A stretch of 64,000 nucleotides of DNA from Cyclobacteriaceae bacterium (lineage in GTDB: Bacteria; Bacteroidota; Bacteroidia; Cytophagales; Cyclobacteriaceae). The DNA lies in assembly GCA_012033595.1 (NCBI GenBank), contig JAAUQL010000004.1:36818-100817 (forward strand). Direction: 5' to 3'. Positions within the stretch are counted from its first letter, which is position 1, and each line of letters begins with the position of its first letter. The notes under the pieces are model-generated. The model had not been told where the DNA came from. It saw nothing but the letters and a program-made list of their open reading frames with translations, and made no database searches. Below, in pieces: positions 20,311-30,217 of this stretch. The translations under genes were made by a program, and so were the position numbers.

Positions 20311-20797
20311 TTTCCGCTCCTACGGAGCTTTACTTGTTCGCGAAATTGATTTTCTACAAAAATTTCGCCCTTAGCAGGGCTAATTCGCTCCGTTGTATCC
20401 GACCGAGCTCCTTAGGAGCGACAATTTTGTAGAAGGCACCAAAAACAAGCAAACTCAGCTCCGTAGGAGCGTAATTTTTGTAGAAAGCAACGAAAAATAG
20501 CAAACCCAGCTCCGTAGGAGCGTAATTTTTGCATTCGAGAACAACAAATTTCGCCCCGCCGGGGCTTCATAAAAATGATGATTTGTTTTCTACAAAAATC
20601 TCGCCCTTAGCAGGGCTAATCCGTTGCTACGGTGATTTGTGGAATTATAGGCAAAGCAAAAGAGCCAGCTCCGTAGGAGCGACAATTTTGTAGAAAGCAA
20701 CGAAAAATAGCGAATCACGCTCCGTAGGAGCGACAATTTTGTAGAATAAAATTGCGGAAGGCAAGCCCAGCTCCGTAGGAGCGTAATTTTTGTACCT
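20311..20797. repeat. REP-like palindromic repeat cluster, right flank of the RAYT gene
   Basis: Units of the same type as on the left begin near 20316 (GCTCCtacGGAGC), 20405, 20457, 20508, 20667, 20718 and 20769. Steps of 51-52 bases separate copies within each run. The inverted GCCCTTAGCAGGGC unit occurs at 20353-20383 and 20589-20619. GCCCCGCCGGGGC is at 20553-20565. The stretch 20413-20625 is a diverged direct copy of 19383-19604, including the sequence between units, so the cluster was duplicated as a block. The following 20798-21072 holds no recognisable feature. Confidence 0.85.
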
Positions 20798-21072
20798 CAA
20801 TATTACCTTCCTCCGACTATGTCTATACCTGTAAAAAAAAATTAACAAGGCATTGTCTCTGAGAATTATGGAAAATTCAATTTTGATATGGAGCGTTTTT
20901 GGTATATTGCCCTCGTAGCTTTATAGCTTAAGAATGAAAAGACTTGGGGATATGAGAGGAGTGTAGCACGCTTCAATGTTGACCCCCGAAAAGTAAAAAG
21001 GCCGCCCTACCAATCATTTCCAAGCCCTCCTAAATTGACATGACATCCTAATCATTAATAATAAAAACAAAC

Positions 21073-22790
21073 ATGAAAACCACAATCAAAATCTTACTAT
21101 TAGCAGTGGTAGTTTTTGTAGGCAGTTGCAATCAAACTGCCAGGCAGCATACCTCAGGCCATATTGCAGGTGCCATTTACTACAATGGCGATATTATTAC
21201 AATGGAAGGAGACCAGGCTAAATATGCTGAAGCGCTTGCCATAAGAGAGGGGAATATTCTGTATGTGGGTACTAAAGAGGAAGCTTTTAAATTTCAGGGT
21301 GATGAAACCATCATGAAGGACTTGGAAGGCAAAACACTCGTACCCGGTTTTATTGACGGTCACGCGCACTTTTCCTTATTTGGCACACAGGCAATTACCG
21401 CTAATTTACTAGCCCCTCCTGATGGCAACGTAAATACCATAGATGAACTGTTGAACGAACTGGCGACCTGGCATACTAAAAATGGTACCGATAAAACAAA
21501 TGGCTGGATAGTCGGAATGGGGTTCGACGATGCCAATTTGAAAGAAAAACGATTCCCCACAAAGGATGATTTGGATAAAGTGTCGAAAGACATCCCCGTC
21601 ATGATCACGCACATTTCAGCACATTTTGCCGCAGTAAATTCAAAAGGTCTGGAAGTGTTGGGGATCACGGCAGACACACCAGAGCCTCCCGGCGGAGTGA
21701 TCAGACGAGTAAAAGGAGGTAAAGAACCGAATGGGGTTTTAGAAGAATTGGCAGCGATTCCGTACATGTCATCAGTTATTACCCCTCAGACTGCGGAATT
21801 AGCAGATTTGTAATTCGACGAAGGTCAAAAAATGGCCGCAAGCTATGGTTATACCACGTGCAATGAAGGCCGAACCATGGCCTCCCATGAACAAATGGCG
21901 GATTATGCAAATCGTGGTAAAATGTATATTGATGTAAATTCGTGGATCGACTATGCATTCATGAAATATATGCACAGCCAGTGGAACAGTAATACGTATA
22001 AAAACCATTACCGTATAGGTGGTTTAAAACTTACGCTTGATGGATCGCCGCAAGGAAGAACAGCCTGGAGAACGATACCCTATCTGATACCTCCAGATGG
22101 CCAAATAGCCGGGTATAAAGGATATCCTGCCATACCCAATGATGCGGATGTAGAAAGTATTGCAGACAGTGCGTTTGCCAACAATTGGCAAATTAAGGCG
22201 CACTGCAATGCAGATGCATCTGCCGATCAATTTTTCAGAGCCATCCAAAAAGCCTCAGCAAAATATGGAAATAAAGACCGAAGAAACATTTTGATACATG
22301 GACAACTGATTCGAATGGATCAATTGGATAGTCTGAAGAAGTATGATGTAATAGGTTCCTTTTTCCAATGCACACATTTTACTGGGGAGATTGGTATGTG
22401 GAAATTATTGGAACTGAAAAAGCCCAACAAATCAGTCCCGTTAAATCCGCTTTGGAAAAAGGAGTAAGAATCACCACCCATACTGATGCCCCGGTAGCTT
22501 TGCCAAATTTGATGATGATCGTACATACGGCAGTGAACCGAACCAGTCGCAGCGGAAGTGTGATAGGAGCCGAAGAGCGATTAACCCCTTACGAAGCGCT
22601 TCAGTCTATTACCAGTTGGGCTGCCTATCAATTTTTTGAAGAAAATAAGAAAGGAACGCTGACAGAAGGTAAACTGGCAGATATGGTAGTACTAGATCAC
22701 AACCCATTAAAAGTAGAGGTAACTGCCATTAAAGATATTAGAGTGCTTGAGACCATTAAAGAAGGGAAATCAGTATATAAAATGCACTGA
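21073..22790 (+). pseudogene. Amidohydrolase (YtcJ-like) lipoprotein, broken by a stop codon and a frame break
   Basis: The whole gene would encode about 572 aa of the metal-dependent amidohydrolase family 3. A lipoprotein signal (VFVGSC) precedes NGDIITMEG and the metal-binding GFIDGHAHF. The first block ends at an in-frame TAA (21811-21813); the same frame resumes with FDEGQKMAASYGYTTCNEG, as expected for the family. A second break is the T4 run at 22377-22380: one added T restores CTHFYWGDWY. The C-terminal part has THTDAPV and GKLADMVVLDHNP. The frame break may be a sequencing gap, but the stop codon needs a base change. It may be a true pseudogene. The substrate is unknown. Confidence 0.7.
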
Positions 22791-22927
22791 GGAAGGCCGA
22801 TAGGAATTTTTATGCGTTGAGCTGACTCTTTTATTTCTACCCTGATCAGCAGATTTTGTCCGATTTTGGTATTTGCGATTTATATTATAATTATCTACTA
22901 TTGCGATTTTAGCTAATTGAAGAAAGT

Positions 22928-23509
22928 TTGGATCAGGAGGAGTTAATCAGACTTGTAATAAGGATATCTAAAGATGATCGGAGGGCTTTCAATACCTTTT
23001 TTCATGCGCTTTACCCTCGTTTTTATCAACTCGCGTTTTCGATAACCAAATCTGATGCTACAGCTGAGGAAGTTTTGGCCGAGGTTTTTGTGAAGATTTG
23101 GAACAATCGCCGGAAGCTCCCTGAAATCGAGCGTCTCCATGCCTACTTATTCACTTCTGTAAGAAACCAATGCAGGACTTATTTTAGTTCAAAAGTAGAT
23201 CACGATTCCCTGAATGAGACACATGCAAGCAAATATATGCATCAGTCCCATCCGGAGTCATTGTTGCTCGACAAAGAACTTGTAGAAATGCTCGATAGAG
23301 CAATTGCCCAACTTCCCGAACGTTGCAAAATGGTTTTTAACCTGGTGAAAATTGATCAGCTTTCTTATCAAGAAGTAGCAGATGTTTTGGGAATTTCTCA
23401 TAAGACCGTTCAGGGCCAAATGGTTATAGCTCTAAAAAAGATCAAAACCTCCCTTTCCAATTATTTTTCTGAAAAACATAGCGTTCGGCTGCGTGTCTTG
23501 AGGAGATAA
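22928..23509 (+). CDS. RNA polymerase sigma factor, ECF subfamily (PUL 1 regulator)
   Basis: The protein is 193 aa. Region 2 is at about residues 20-90 (FHALYPRFYQLAFSITKSDA, then AEEVLAEVFVKIWNNR). Region 4 is at about 130-180, with LPERCKMVF and the helix-turn-helix YQEVADVLGISHKTVQGQM. This is the ECF10-like type common before fecR and susC in Bacteroidota, probably held inactive by the FecR protein encoded 270 bases downstream. The start is TTG at 22928, because no ATG occurs before region 4. The gap 23510-23779 is A/T-rich with no visible gene. Confidence 0.9.
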   Translation: MDQEELIRLVIRISKDDRRAFNTFFHALYPRFYQLAFSITKSDATAEEVLAEVFVKIWNNRRKLPEIERLHAYLFTSVRNQCRTYFSSKVDHDSLNETHASKYMHQSHPESLLLDKELVEMLDRAIAQLPERCKMVFNLVKIDQLSYQEVADVLGISHKTVQGQMVIALKKIKTSLSNYFSEKHSVRLRVLRR

Positions 23510-23779
23510 GACAATTTCAGAATGCACCATGATATTTTTTTATTGGTATAGTACCCTGAATTTTTTGCTGGCATCAGCAAACTTTGAAATTCTTTTTTTG
23601 GATGGTTAACATACGGAAATTCAATTGTTTAGTTTCTGGTTTTTTGCTGATGATAAGGTAAAGGGCAGCTTGTTATTAGACCTTACTTCGCAAATCCTGC
23701 AATTTTTTTTTATATAAATACAGATTCATTTAGGGTAAAGCATCCGCTTTCCGGTTATAGTACTAAATCAGCATAATTT

Positions 23780-24826
23780 ATGAAGGAAGAGTATTTTTTA
23801 GATCTCATTGCAAGGCAACTTTCGGGCGAAGCGCTGAGCGAAAAAGAAATGACGGATCTTCGACAAGTGCTGTCATCGGACAACGAATTAAAAAACCTGT
23901 ATGAAACAGTAAAAAATCGTTGGAAATTTATCGACCATGGATTGAAGGTGGATGACACAGAGGCCGCTTTCCGAGAGGTGGAAAGCAGATTGTTCGATGA
24001 TTCCATCCAAAAGCGCAATGAGTCAGCTTCACGAAATATATTCCAGCGCCACAATGATTCACCAAGGCGTCTTTCATGGCAGAAAATTGCAGCAATAGTC
24101 GTTTTTTTCATATCAGCTGTTTTTGTAGTGTCATTGGTAGTAAATCAGAAATCTTTTGAAAAACCCGCCGCCATTACCCACATTATCAAGAGCAATCCTA
24201 AAGGGCAGAAATCAACCATTACCCTTCCTGATGGAAGTAAAGTAAAGCTTAATTCGGAGAGTATATTGGAATATGATTCGGATTTTGAAAATCAAAGGGA
24301 TGTACACCTTATCGGACAGGCTTTTTTCGAGATACAACGCGATACGACCAAACCATTTACAGTGCATATTGGTGAATTGGGCGTCAGGGTACTGGGTACT
24401 TCCTTTGATGTAAAAGCCTATCCCTTCGACGAAAGTGTTAGTGTTTCTGTGTTAACAGGAAAAGTAGCAGTTAAAAAGCAAAACAATTACAAATCAGAAA
24501 CATTGGGTCAGCTATTGCCTACCCAGCAAATGGAAATCAATCATTCTTCTGGTCATACCAACATCCGGACATTTGACCCCGACAAAATCTTGGCATGGAA
24601 AGATGGAATCCTGTTTTTTCAAAGTGAAAAGCTGGTTAATACCTTCAAAGAGCTAGAGCGGTGGTATGGCGTGAAAATAAACATACAAGGCAATCCAAAC
24701 CTTGGGCTTTTGTATTCCGGGAAATTTGAATCTGAGTCGCTAGAAAATGTATTGGAAAGCATGCGCTTCAGCTATTCTTTTGATTATACTATTGACTCAA
24801 CAGATGTGTATATAATTTTCAACTAA
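23780..24826 (+). CDS. FecR-family anti-sigma factor (PUL 1)
   Basis: The protein is 348 aa. It has a cytoplasmic N-terminal part that would bind the sigma factor, one membrane helix near residues 108-126 (IAAIVVFFISAVFVVSLVV), and a periplasmic FecR domain with KGQKSTITLPDGSKVKLNSE, AFFEIQRDTTKPF and GVRVLGTSFDVKAY. The C-terminal domain (ELERWYGVKINIQG) is STN-like and docks on the STN domain of the partner SusC. It senses substrate-loaded SusC and releases the ECF sigma factor. ATG 23780 starts the frame. Two hairpins separate it from SusC. Confidence 0.92.
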   Translation: MKEEYFLDLIARQLSGEALSEKEMTDLRQVLSSDNELKNLYETVKNRWKFIDHGLKVDDTEAAFREVESRLFDDSIQKRNESASRNIFQRHNDSPRRLSWQKIAAIVVFFISAVFVVSLVVNQKSFEKPAAITHIIKSNPKGQKSTITLPDGSKVKLNSESILEYDSDFENQRDVHLIGQAFFEIQRDTTKPFTVHIGELGVRVLGTSFDVKAYPFDESVSVSVLTGKVAVKKQNNYKSETLGQLLPTQQMEINHSSGHTNIRTFDPDKILAWKDGILFFQSEKLVNTFKELERWYGVKINIQGNPNLGLLYSGKFESESLENVLESMRFSYSFDYTIDSTDVYIIFN

Positions 24827-24856
24827 AAAAAGACAGGCCTATGACAGACTAAAAAA

Positions 24857-24905
24857 ACCGGCAGTGTCAGCTGCCGGTAGTGAAGTACGGAATTGACGTT
24901 CCGTA
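24857..24905 (+). promoter_or_regulatory. Two hairpins between fecR and susC of PUL 1
   Basis: The first stem is ACCGGCAG (24857-24864) with CTGCCGGT (24871-24878). The second is TACGGAA (24886-24892) with TTCCGTA (24899-24905). Neither is followed by a strong T-run, so partial termination, mRNA processing or an RNA switch is more likely than a simple terminator. They lie 37 bases before the SusC ATG. Confidence 0.5.
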
Positions 24906-24941
24906 TTTGAAATTGATTTGATCATTAAATCCCTTAAAATT

Positions 24942-27900
24942 ATGAAAAACAAATTACTTAGGCAATTCATTATGATGTCCAAATTGCTCGTTTATGGTGT
25001 TTCGTTGCAGTGCGTTTTCCTAAGCCTGCTTTTCGCCTCCGACACTGAGGCACAACGTATCAAGACTGTGTATGAAGTCAATATCGATATTTCTTTCGAT
25101 AAAGCTCCATTGATCGAGGTACTTAAAACGGTGGAGAATGCTACACCTTTTCGCTTTTCCTTTATCGATAGCGACATAAGTAAAAACGCAATGATGGAGC
25201 TTTCCATCAAGCAGCAAAATGTCGGTGAACTGCTCATGCAAATCTCCAGACAGACCGGGCTTACCTTTCGCCAGGTCAACAATAATATCAACGTAAAGAA
25301 GTCAGCTTCAAAAAGGAGTCAACAAACAAGATCGAGGTGGTGATAGATGGTATCAAGGTGAGCGGTCGTGTCTTATCTTCCGATGACCAGGAAGGTTTGC
25401 CGGGAGTGAACGTGCTCGTGAAAGGCACTTTACTGGGCACAGTCACTGATGTCAACGGCAATTATTCAATCGACGTGCCCGGTTCGGAAAGCATATTGGT
25501 ATTCAGCTCAGTAGGCTACATCAAAGAGGAAGTGACTGTAGGCAACAGCACCGTGGTGGACATCACGCTCATGCCCGACATTACTGCCTTGGAAGAAATT
25601 GTAGTGATCGGCTATGGGGAAGTGCGAAAGAGTGATCTGACTGGTTCTGTTGCTTCTGTTGACATCGAGGATATGAACAAAATGACAAAGACTTCACTCG
25701 ATCAATCTCTTCAAGGTATGGCAGCCGGGGTACTTGTCACACAGAATTCAGCCCAGCCTGGTGGTGGCACCAGTATCAGGATCAGAGGTACTACCTCATT
25801 GACCGGAGGAAACGAACCGCTATACGTTATTGACGGTATTCCGATAGAGGTTGCTTCCAATGGTAGCGGTGCCAACTTCGGTCCTGCACTTAACCCGATG
25901 TCTCTTTTGAATCCGGACGATATCCAGAACATTGAGATATTAAAGGACGCATCTTCTACAGCCATTTATGGAGCGCGCGGTTCCAATGGGGTGGTTTTGA
26001 TCACTACAAAACAAGGTACAACCAACGACACCAAGGTGACTTTTTCGGCATCTTATGGGATTCAGGACGTTGCCACCAATCTGGAAGTGCTCAATGCTCC
26101 TCAGTTTATGGAGGTAGTAAACCAGGCATTGCTTAACGATAATAACGGGGATGAAAGTATCGCCTCCAGCCAAGAACTCTGGTATACACAAGATGAAAAA
26201 GACAGTATTGGGCAAGGTGTAGATTGGCTCGACCAAGTGCTGACAACTGGCAATGTGCAAAACTACCAGGTCAGTGTGACAGGAGGTAAAGATAAGTTAA
26301 GATATTATCTGTCCATCGGTCACAACATCAATAATGGCATCGTTAAAAACTCCAACTTTCAGCGGACTTCCATCAGGTTAAACCTCAATAGCCAGGCTAC
26401 TAAGCGCTTAGGCATTGGTGGCAATCTCACTGTAAGCGATGTTGGTTCCAGCTTTATTCGTACAGAGGGCGATAGACAAAATGCAGGCGTTTCGAGCGTT
26501 ATGTATTCTGCGCTGAGATATAGACCAACTAAACCCATTTTCCTTAGTGAGGAGGACGATGAGTTTGCTGTAGATCAGGAAGTATCAAACCCCCTGGCAT
26601 TAGTAGAAAAAGTCACCAATACAACAAATCGGCTGGCAGTGATCGGCAATCTATATGGTGAATATCAGATTTTGGAAGGCTTAAAATTTAAGACAACAGG
26701 CGCTTTCAACTACAACTCTAGTCGGGACAATTTTTATGCACCACAGGAAGGAACTTACTTAGGTGCAATTAACGGAGGCATAGGCAGGGTTGGATTTTTT
26801 AATAGAAGCAACCTTACCAACACAAATGCATTGAACTACAACAAGACCATTGGCAATCATCGTATTAACGCCGTTGGTGTTTTCGAAATAATTTATGATG
26901 AGTTGTACCGCGTTTTGGACGAAGGAGCAGGTTTTGTTAATGACAACTTGCGTGAGCATGATCTTTCCTCAGCATCCAACGCCAGCAAACCCAGAAACTA
27001 TACTGAGGAATGGGGCTTAGTATCATACCTGGCACGGATAAATTATTCATATGCAGACAAGTATTTGTTTTCGGCTTCCGGCAGGTACGATGGCTCCTCC
27101 CGTTTTGGAGAAAACAACAAATACGCCTTTTTCCCATCAGCTTCTGCGGGCTGGGTTGTTTCAAATGAAGCGTTTATGGAAAACCTGGATTTCCTGAGTC
27201 AGTTAAAAATCAGGGTGAGCTATGGCGTGGTAGGTAACCAAAGTATTCCACTCTATTCATCTACAAGTCCCTTTGCAAGTGATGCTTATGTATTAAACAA
27301 TTCACTTGTCACGGGATTTCACTCTTCGCGAATTGCCAATCCTGATTTGCGTTGGGAACAAAAAGTGCAAACCAATTTTGGCATCGATTTCAGCTTTCTT
27401 GAAGGAAGAATTAGCGGTACGACCGAATACTATAAGGACGTAACCAAGGACCTGCTATTAGCCAAAAGGGTACCGATAAGTTCGGGTTATTCCAATGTGA
27501 TTAGTAACATAGGAAGTATAGAAAATAGTGGCTTTGAATTTTCTCTGAACACGGTGAACATCAACCGGCAGTTTAGCTGGCGCACCAGTTTCAATATATC
27601 TTTCCCAAAAACTTTGGTAAAAAGCCTGGGTGAAGATCAGTTTTTGCTGGCAGGTTATACTGACTTTATTATTAAAAATTCTCAAATCGTGCAAGTCGGA
27701 GAACCACTGGGTCAGTTTTACGGCTACATAAATGAAGGTATCGCCCAGACCGCTGATGACGTACCCTATACATTAGGAAATACCTTCATCGGAGATTATA
27801 AATTTAGGGACATAAGCGGACCTGAAGGGGTGCCAGATGGTCTCATTAGCCAGGAATTTGACAAAGTAGTAATAGGCAATGCCAATCCGGATTTTTTTGG

Positions 27901-28381
27901 AGGTATCACCAATTCCATGAGCTACAAAAATTTAGAGTTTAGTTTTTTCTTTCAAGGTACCTTCGGGAATGACATCATGAATGTGAATAAGGCCTTTATA
28001 GAAAGCTCAAAGCCAAATAGCAACCTTTTGGTTTCTGCTCTGGATGCCTGGACACCGACAAATACTGATGCAGAAGTGCGCATGCTTTCATTCAAAAATG
28101 TGGATGTAGATGCCAATACGCGGTATGTAGAAGATGGGTCATATTTACGACTTAAGAATGTAACGTTAGCGTATAATCTGCCAGGTGAGATCACGTCACG
28201 CCTCGGACTCACCAATGTACAACTGAGCCTATCCGGCCAAAATCTACTTACGTTTACCAAATACTCCGGAATGGATCCTGAAGTTGATGCCTTCCGCAAC
28301 AACAGCCTGAGTTTTGGCCACGACGTGTTTGGATATCCGCAATCGAGAATAATAAGCGGAGGCTTTTCGGTAACTTTCTAA
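24942..28381 (+). CDS. SusC/RagA-family TonB-dependent outer-membrane transporter with STN domain (PUL 1), frame broken at 25310-25314
   Basis: Adding one A to the A5 run at 25310-25314 joins two frames into about 1,146 aa. Order: signal peptide, STN domain at about 45-125 (VEVLKTV-type helices), carboxypeptidase-like domain (GRVLSSDDQEGLPGVNVLVK, GTLLGTVTDVNGNYS), TonB box region (EEIVVIGYGEVRKSDLTGSV), plug (QGMAAGVLVTQNSAQPGG, LKDASSTAIYGARGSNGV) and a 22-strand barrel ending FSVTF. It imports oligosaccharides with TonB energy. The STN domain marks it as the sensor for FecR. SusD starts 24 bases after its stop. Confidence 0.92.
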
Positions 28382-28405
28382 ATGCACCCATTAACATTAA
28401 ATAAC

Positions 28406-29902
28406 ATGAAACATATAAAAACACTTAGCTTGTTTATGGTTTTAATAGGGACTGTAGCTTGCAACGATTTTCTTGAAGAAACTCCAAAATCTTTTATTGC
28501 ACCTCAAAATTTTTATAAAACTGAGGGAGATGCCCTGGCTTCGATGTATTCTATTTACGATGCTTTGGGTAGTGGAAACGGGGTATATTATAGGTGGTAT
28601 CGCGACCTGACTTTGATGCTTTCGGATGAAGGATATGGTCCGACCAATAACAGTCTTTTTTGGACACTAAATACGTACACGCATGATGGCAGAAATACCA
28701 TGATTACACAGTTGTGGCAGTTTACCTATGCTGCCATAGACCGAGCCAATGCTACCATAGACAATGTTACTGAAATGACTATAAATCAGCAATTAAAGGA
28801 TCAGATCATTGGGGAGGCAAAATTTTTAAGGGCTTTAAACTATTTTAACCTGGTACGACTTTATGGGCCGGTGCCGCTTTCTCTGGAAGAAACAAAATCG
28901 GTAAATGGCCTGGAGCGTCCCACATCCAGCATCGAAGATATTTATAAAGCCATTCTTGACGATTTGATTGAGGCCGAAAAATATGTGCCTGTCAGAAAGA
29001 GAGGTTCTGCAGCGGCAAATGGTCTAGCAGATCTGGGAGCGGTAAAGATGCTTTTGGCGAAAGTATATATGACAATGGCGGGTTATCCTCTCAACGATGC
29101 CGCCAAATGGCCTTTGGCATTAGAAAAAGCTAAAGAATTGTATACCTCAAGGGCAGACTATGGATTCGGACTTTGGAGTAACTATCTTGACGCTTTTGAA
29201 CCAAAAAATGAAAATGGCAAAGAAGACATTTTCTCCATCCAATTCAAGGCAGGTTTTGGAGCACCTTTCGTAGGAGAGGGAAGTTTGCAGCATATTGATG
29301 TATTTCAGGGCATTAAAGGACGGAGAGGTAATTACCTCAACAGGCCTTCTGAAAAACTATTTTTATCTTTTAACTCCACAGATAAAAGACTGTTGGCACT
29401 GCCCAATTTCAGAATTGTACTTGGTGATACTACCTATTTCGCAGACACATCCAAAGACAGGATATTCTATAAGTTTGTAGAACAGGATGTAGTTGACAAA
29501 AATAGTGCTCCAAATGATACGGAAAAGAATTTTCCGGTTTACAGGTATTCCGATCTTTTACTCATGTTGGCAGAGGCTGAAAACGAAGTAAACGGACCTG
29601 CCGCTGCCTATCCTTACCTCAAAGAAGTTACGGATCGAGCCGGTGTTCCGGAGGCGACGGGGCTGTCTAAGGATGAAATGCGGACATTTCTGATGGATGA
29701 AAGAATGAGAGAACTTCATAATGAGGGAAGTCGTTGGTTTGATATGGTGCGACAGCAAATGATCATGGAGGAAGTTGCCGAGGCAAGCACAATCAACTCC
29801 GTTCAAATTCCTGGTATTCCACAAGAGCATCATTACTTTTTACCTTATCCGGTAGATGAACTAGCCGTAAATGATCAAATAAGCCAAAGGCCTGGATATT
29901 AA
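28406..29902 (+). CDS. SusD/RagB-family surface glycan-binding lipoprotein (PUL 1)
   Basis: The protein is about 498 aa. ATG 28406 is preferred over 28382 because it directly begins the lipoprotein signal (MKHIKTLSLFMVLIGTVAC). SusD features include DFLEETPKSFIAPQNFYKTE, tetratricopeptide-like helices with GEAKFLRALNYFNLVRLYGPVPL, LLMLAEAENEV, a DERMRELHNEGSRWFDMVR motif and a C-terminal FLPYPVDEL. It caps the SusC barrel and binds the polysaccharide outside the cell. It forms an operon with the SusC gene and is followed by a hairpin terminator. Confidence 0.93.
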   Translation: MKHIKTLSLFMVLIGTVACNDFLEETPKSFIAPQNFYKTEGDALASMYSIYDALGSGNGVYYRWYRDLTLMLSDEGYGPTNNSLFWTLNTYTHDGRNTMITQLWQFTYAAIDRANATIDNVTEMTINQQLKDQIIGEAKFLRALNYFNLVRLYGPVPLSLEETKSVNGLERPTSSIEDIYKAILDDLIEAEKYVPVRKRGSAAANGLADLGAVKMLLAKVYMTMAGYPLNDAAKWPLALEKAKELYTSRADYGFGLWSNYLDAFEPKNENGKEDIFSIQFKAGFGAPFVGEGSLQHIDVFQGIKGRRGNYLNRPSEKLFLSFNSTDKRLLALPNFRIVLGDTTYFADTSKDRIFYKFVEQDVVDKNSAPNDTEKNFPVYRYSDLLLMLAEAENEVNGPAAAYPYLKEVTDRAGVPEATGLSKDEMRTFLMDERMRELHNEGSRWFDMVRQQMIMEEVAEASTINSVQIPGIPQEHHYFLPYPVDELAVNDQISQRPGY

Positions 29903-29929
29903 TTAAACTGAACAAGAATAAAGAAGGAA

Positions 29930-29964
29930 AAGGAAAGTGCCTCATATTATCTGGCACTTTCCTT
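29930..29964 (+). terminator. Hairpin terminator after susD of PUL 1
   Basis: A perfect 12-base stem, AAGGAAAGTGCC with GGCACTTTCCTT, has an 11-base loop and lies 28 bases after the SusD stop. The T-run that follows is weak. It separates the susCD transcript from the beta-helix gene. The rest of 29965-30217 shows no gene. Confidence 0.65.
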
Positions 29965-30217
29965 CACCTTAATGTTTCATTTTATTGAATATCTGAAAGA
30001 AGTTTTGTCAAATGACGAAAGATAAGCATGGGTAAGACATCGCTTATACCTTGATTTTATCTAAACCCAAAATTTTCCTCTGATATATTCATCAGAGAAC
30101 ATAGTGTTCCCAGACTCCGTCTTGCTGCTCATGCATACCACTGACCCCAAGTATAGTGAAAATTGATGCCGCTTTGGCTCGTAAAATTTTGTATAAATTA
30201 ATAAAACCTAAACATTT

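Noticed and set aside
19381..20797. CRISPR array
   Set aside because: Regularly spaced 28-base units look CRISPR-like, but the repeats vary between copies, the sequences between them are themselves related, units occur in both orientations, and there are no cas genes.
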